Positions 63,606 to 64,000 of a DNA stretch of 64,000 bases are shown piece by piece. Position 1 is the first letter of the stretch; each line of letters begins with the position of its first letter. Below the pieces are notes generated by a model, which saw only the letters and a program-made list of their open reading frames with translations, was not told the DNA's origin and searched no databases. Both the position numbers and the translations under genes were made by a program. The DNA comes from Candidatus Auribacterota bacterium. Lineage in GTDB: Bacteria > Auribacterota > JAFGBW01 > JAFGJP01. Location: the NCBI GenBank assembly GCA_023144635.1, contig JAGLFH010000021.1, positions 62,001-126,000 of the forward strand, written 5' to 3'.

Positions 63606-63850
63606 GTTGGTAATTAAAAATTTTAATATTAAAAGCTGTATTACTTAAATAACTTGAACAGAGTATGTTGTGGTAGTTCGTTAAATATTTTATTGCGTTT
63701 GTGTGGCTTTCTAAAAATTTTATAAAATTTATTTCTTATATAGCATTTAGATAGAAAAATAGTAATTTATTCTGTCTATTTATGAACTATTGTAACTGAT
63801 TTGTAAATAGATAGTTATAGAGAATATATAAATATTACAAAAATATTTAC

Positions 63851-63880
63851 TTGACTAACTTAAATATAAAATGCTATATA
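63851..63880 (+). promoter_or_regulatory. Promoter of mraZ
   Basis: TTGACT (63851-63856), an 18-base spacer and TATATA (63875-63880) with TG one base upstream, i.e. an extended -10. It lies 43 bases before the mraZ ATG. Confidence 0.65.
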
Positions 63881-63890
63881 TTGTCATGAA

Positions 63891-63920
63891 GTGGTTTAAA
63901 GTGGTTTAAAGTGGGAGAAG
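63891..63920 (+). promoter_or_regulatory. MraZ-box operator (three 10-bp phased repeats)
   Basis: GTGGTTTAAA, GTGGTTTAAA, GTGGGAGAAG: GTGG recurs at 63891, 63901 and 63911. MraZ proteins bind TGG(G/T)-type boxes spaced 10 bp in their own promoter and repress the division cluster. The last box doubles as the ribosome binding site (GGGAGAAG). Confidence 0.8.
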
Positions 63921-63922
63921 AT

Positions 63923-64000
63923 ATGTTTTACGGTGAATATGAGCATACGGTCGATGAAAAAGGAAGGTTGATCGTTCCATCAAAATTAAGAGCTCCGATG
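63923..64000 (+). CDS. mraZ: Transcriptional regulator MraZ, N-terminal part
   Basis: The first 26 codons, running off the window: [20 protein letters not shown], the AbrB-like fold characteristic of MraZ. It is normally first in the division/cell-wall cluster (mraW, ftsL, ftsI, mur genes), which should follow. It probably binds the three GTGG boxes just upstream. Confidence 0.95.
   Translation, partial: MFYGEYEHTVDEKGRLIVPSKLRAPM

Noticed and set aside
1-64000. tRNA, rRNA or riboswitch genes
   Set aside because: All gaps over about 150 bases were read; no cloverleaf-like, rRNA-like or known riboswitch signature was seen by eye. A covariance-model search would be decisive.

Overview
The window is a low-G+C chromosome segment from a Gram-negative-type bacterium. 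It encodes a full type IV pilus motor set with class-III-type pilins, sigma-54 regulators, a PseG/PseC/Maf-like surface glycosylation block and many GT-C membrane glycosyltransferases fused to TPR repeats. That mix, the pilin N-termini and the family content suggest an uncultured lineage in or near the PVC/Omnitrophota group. This placement is an inference; no rRNA is present to confirm it. I see no tRNA, rRNA, CRISPR array, intact insertion sequence or prophage.

Layout. (1) 1-3.7 kb: the 3' end of a very large secreted protein, a translationally coupled secreted partner, a decayed ORF and a small membrane/zinc-finger protein. (2) 3.8-8.5 kb: a four-gene signalling/ion-transport operon (DNA-binding PTS EIIA, tandem kinase-like protein, second PTS EIIA, CPA2 antiporter) behind a consensus promoter overlain by 10-bp phased repeats. 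(3) 8.6-21.7 kb: housekeeping genes uvrB, uvrC, prmC, murA, ffh, rpsP, trmD, rplS, rnhB, yraN, phoH-type and DUF2062, interrupted by dispersed intergenic repeats. (4) 22.2-24.5 kb (-): a multi-REC/GAF/GGDEF diguanylate cyclase. (5) 24.9-26.8 kb: a ParA ATPase fused to a glycogen-binding (CBM48/AMPK) domain and a P-loop-less ParA-like partner. (6) 26.9-49.4 kb: a surface-glycan island with GT1-like, GT2, O-antigen ligase, several GT-C/TPR proteins, PseG-like, ATP-grasp, GH57, DUF115/Maf, DegT aminotransferase and radical SAM genes. (7) 49.4-57.7 kb (-): three pilin genes, pilR, pilS, pilC, pilB and a standalone GspE N-terminal domain protein. (8) 57.9-60.9 kb: DUF1189, fmt, rsmB. (9) 61.0-62.6 kb (-): pilT and a single-domain response regulator. 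(10) 62.8-64 kb: a MarR regulator, a 57-residue ORF, and the promoter, operator and first 26 codons of mraZ, which normally opens the division/cell-wall cluster.

How it fits together. PilS/PilR are the likely activators of the two full-length pilin genes, both of which have -24/-12 (GG-N10-GC) sigma-54 promoters. PilB, PilC and PilT run the pilus motor. The glycan island probably makes and attaches surface sugars; the Maf-like and PseG-like genes point to nonulosonic-acid glycosylation of flagellin or another surface protein. The EIIA/kinase-like/antiporter operon looks like a self-contained regulatory module.

The least explained items are: the tandem kinase/pseudokinase protein in the EIIA-antiporter operon; the ParA-CBM48 fusion; a pilin pair that looks like an expressed gene plus a silent cassette; a 47-codon in-frame insertion in rnhB; and a UvrC that stops before its helix-hairpin-helix domain.
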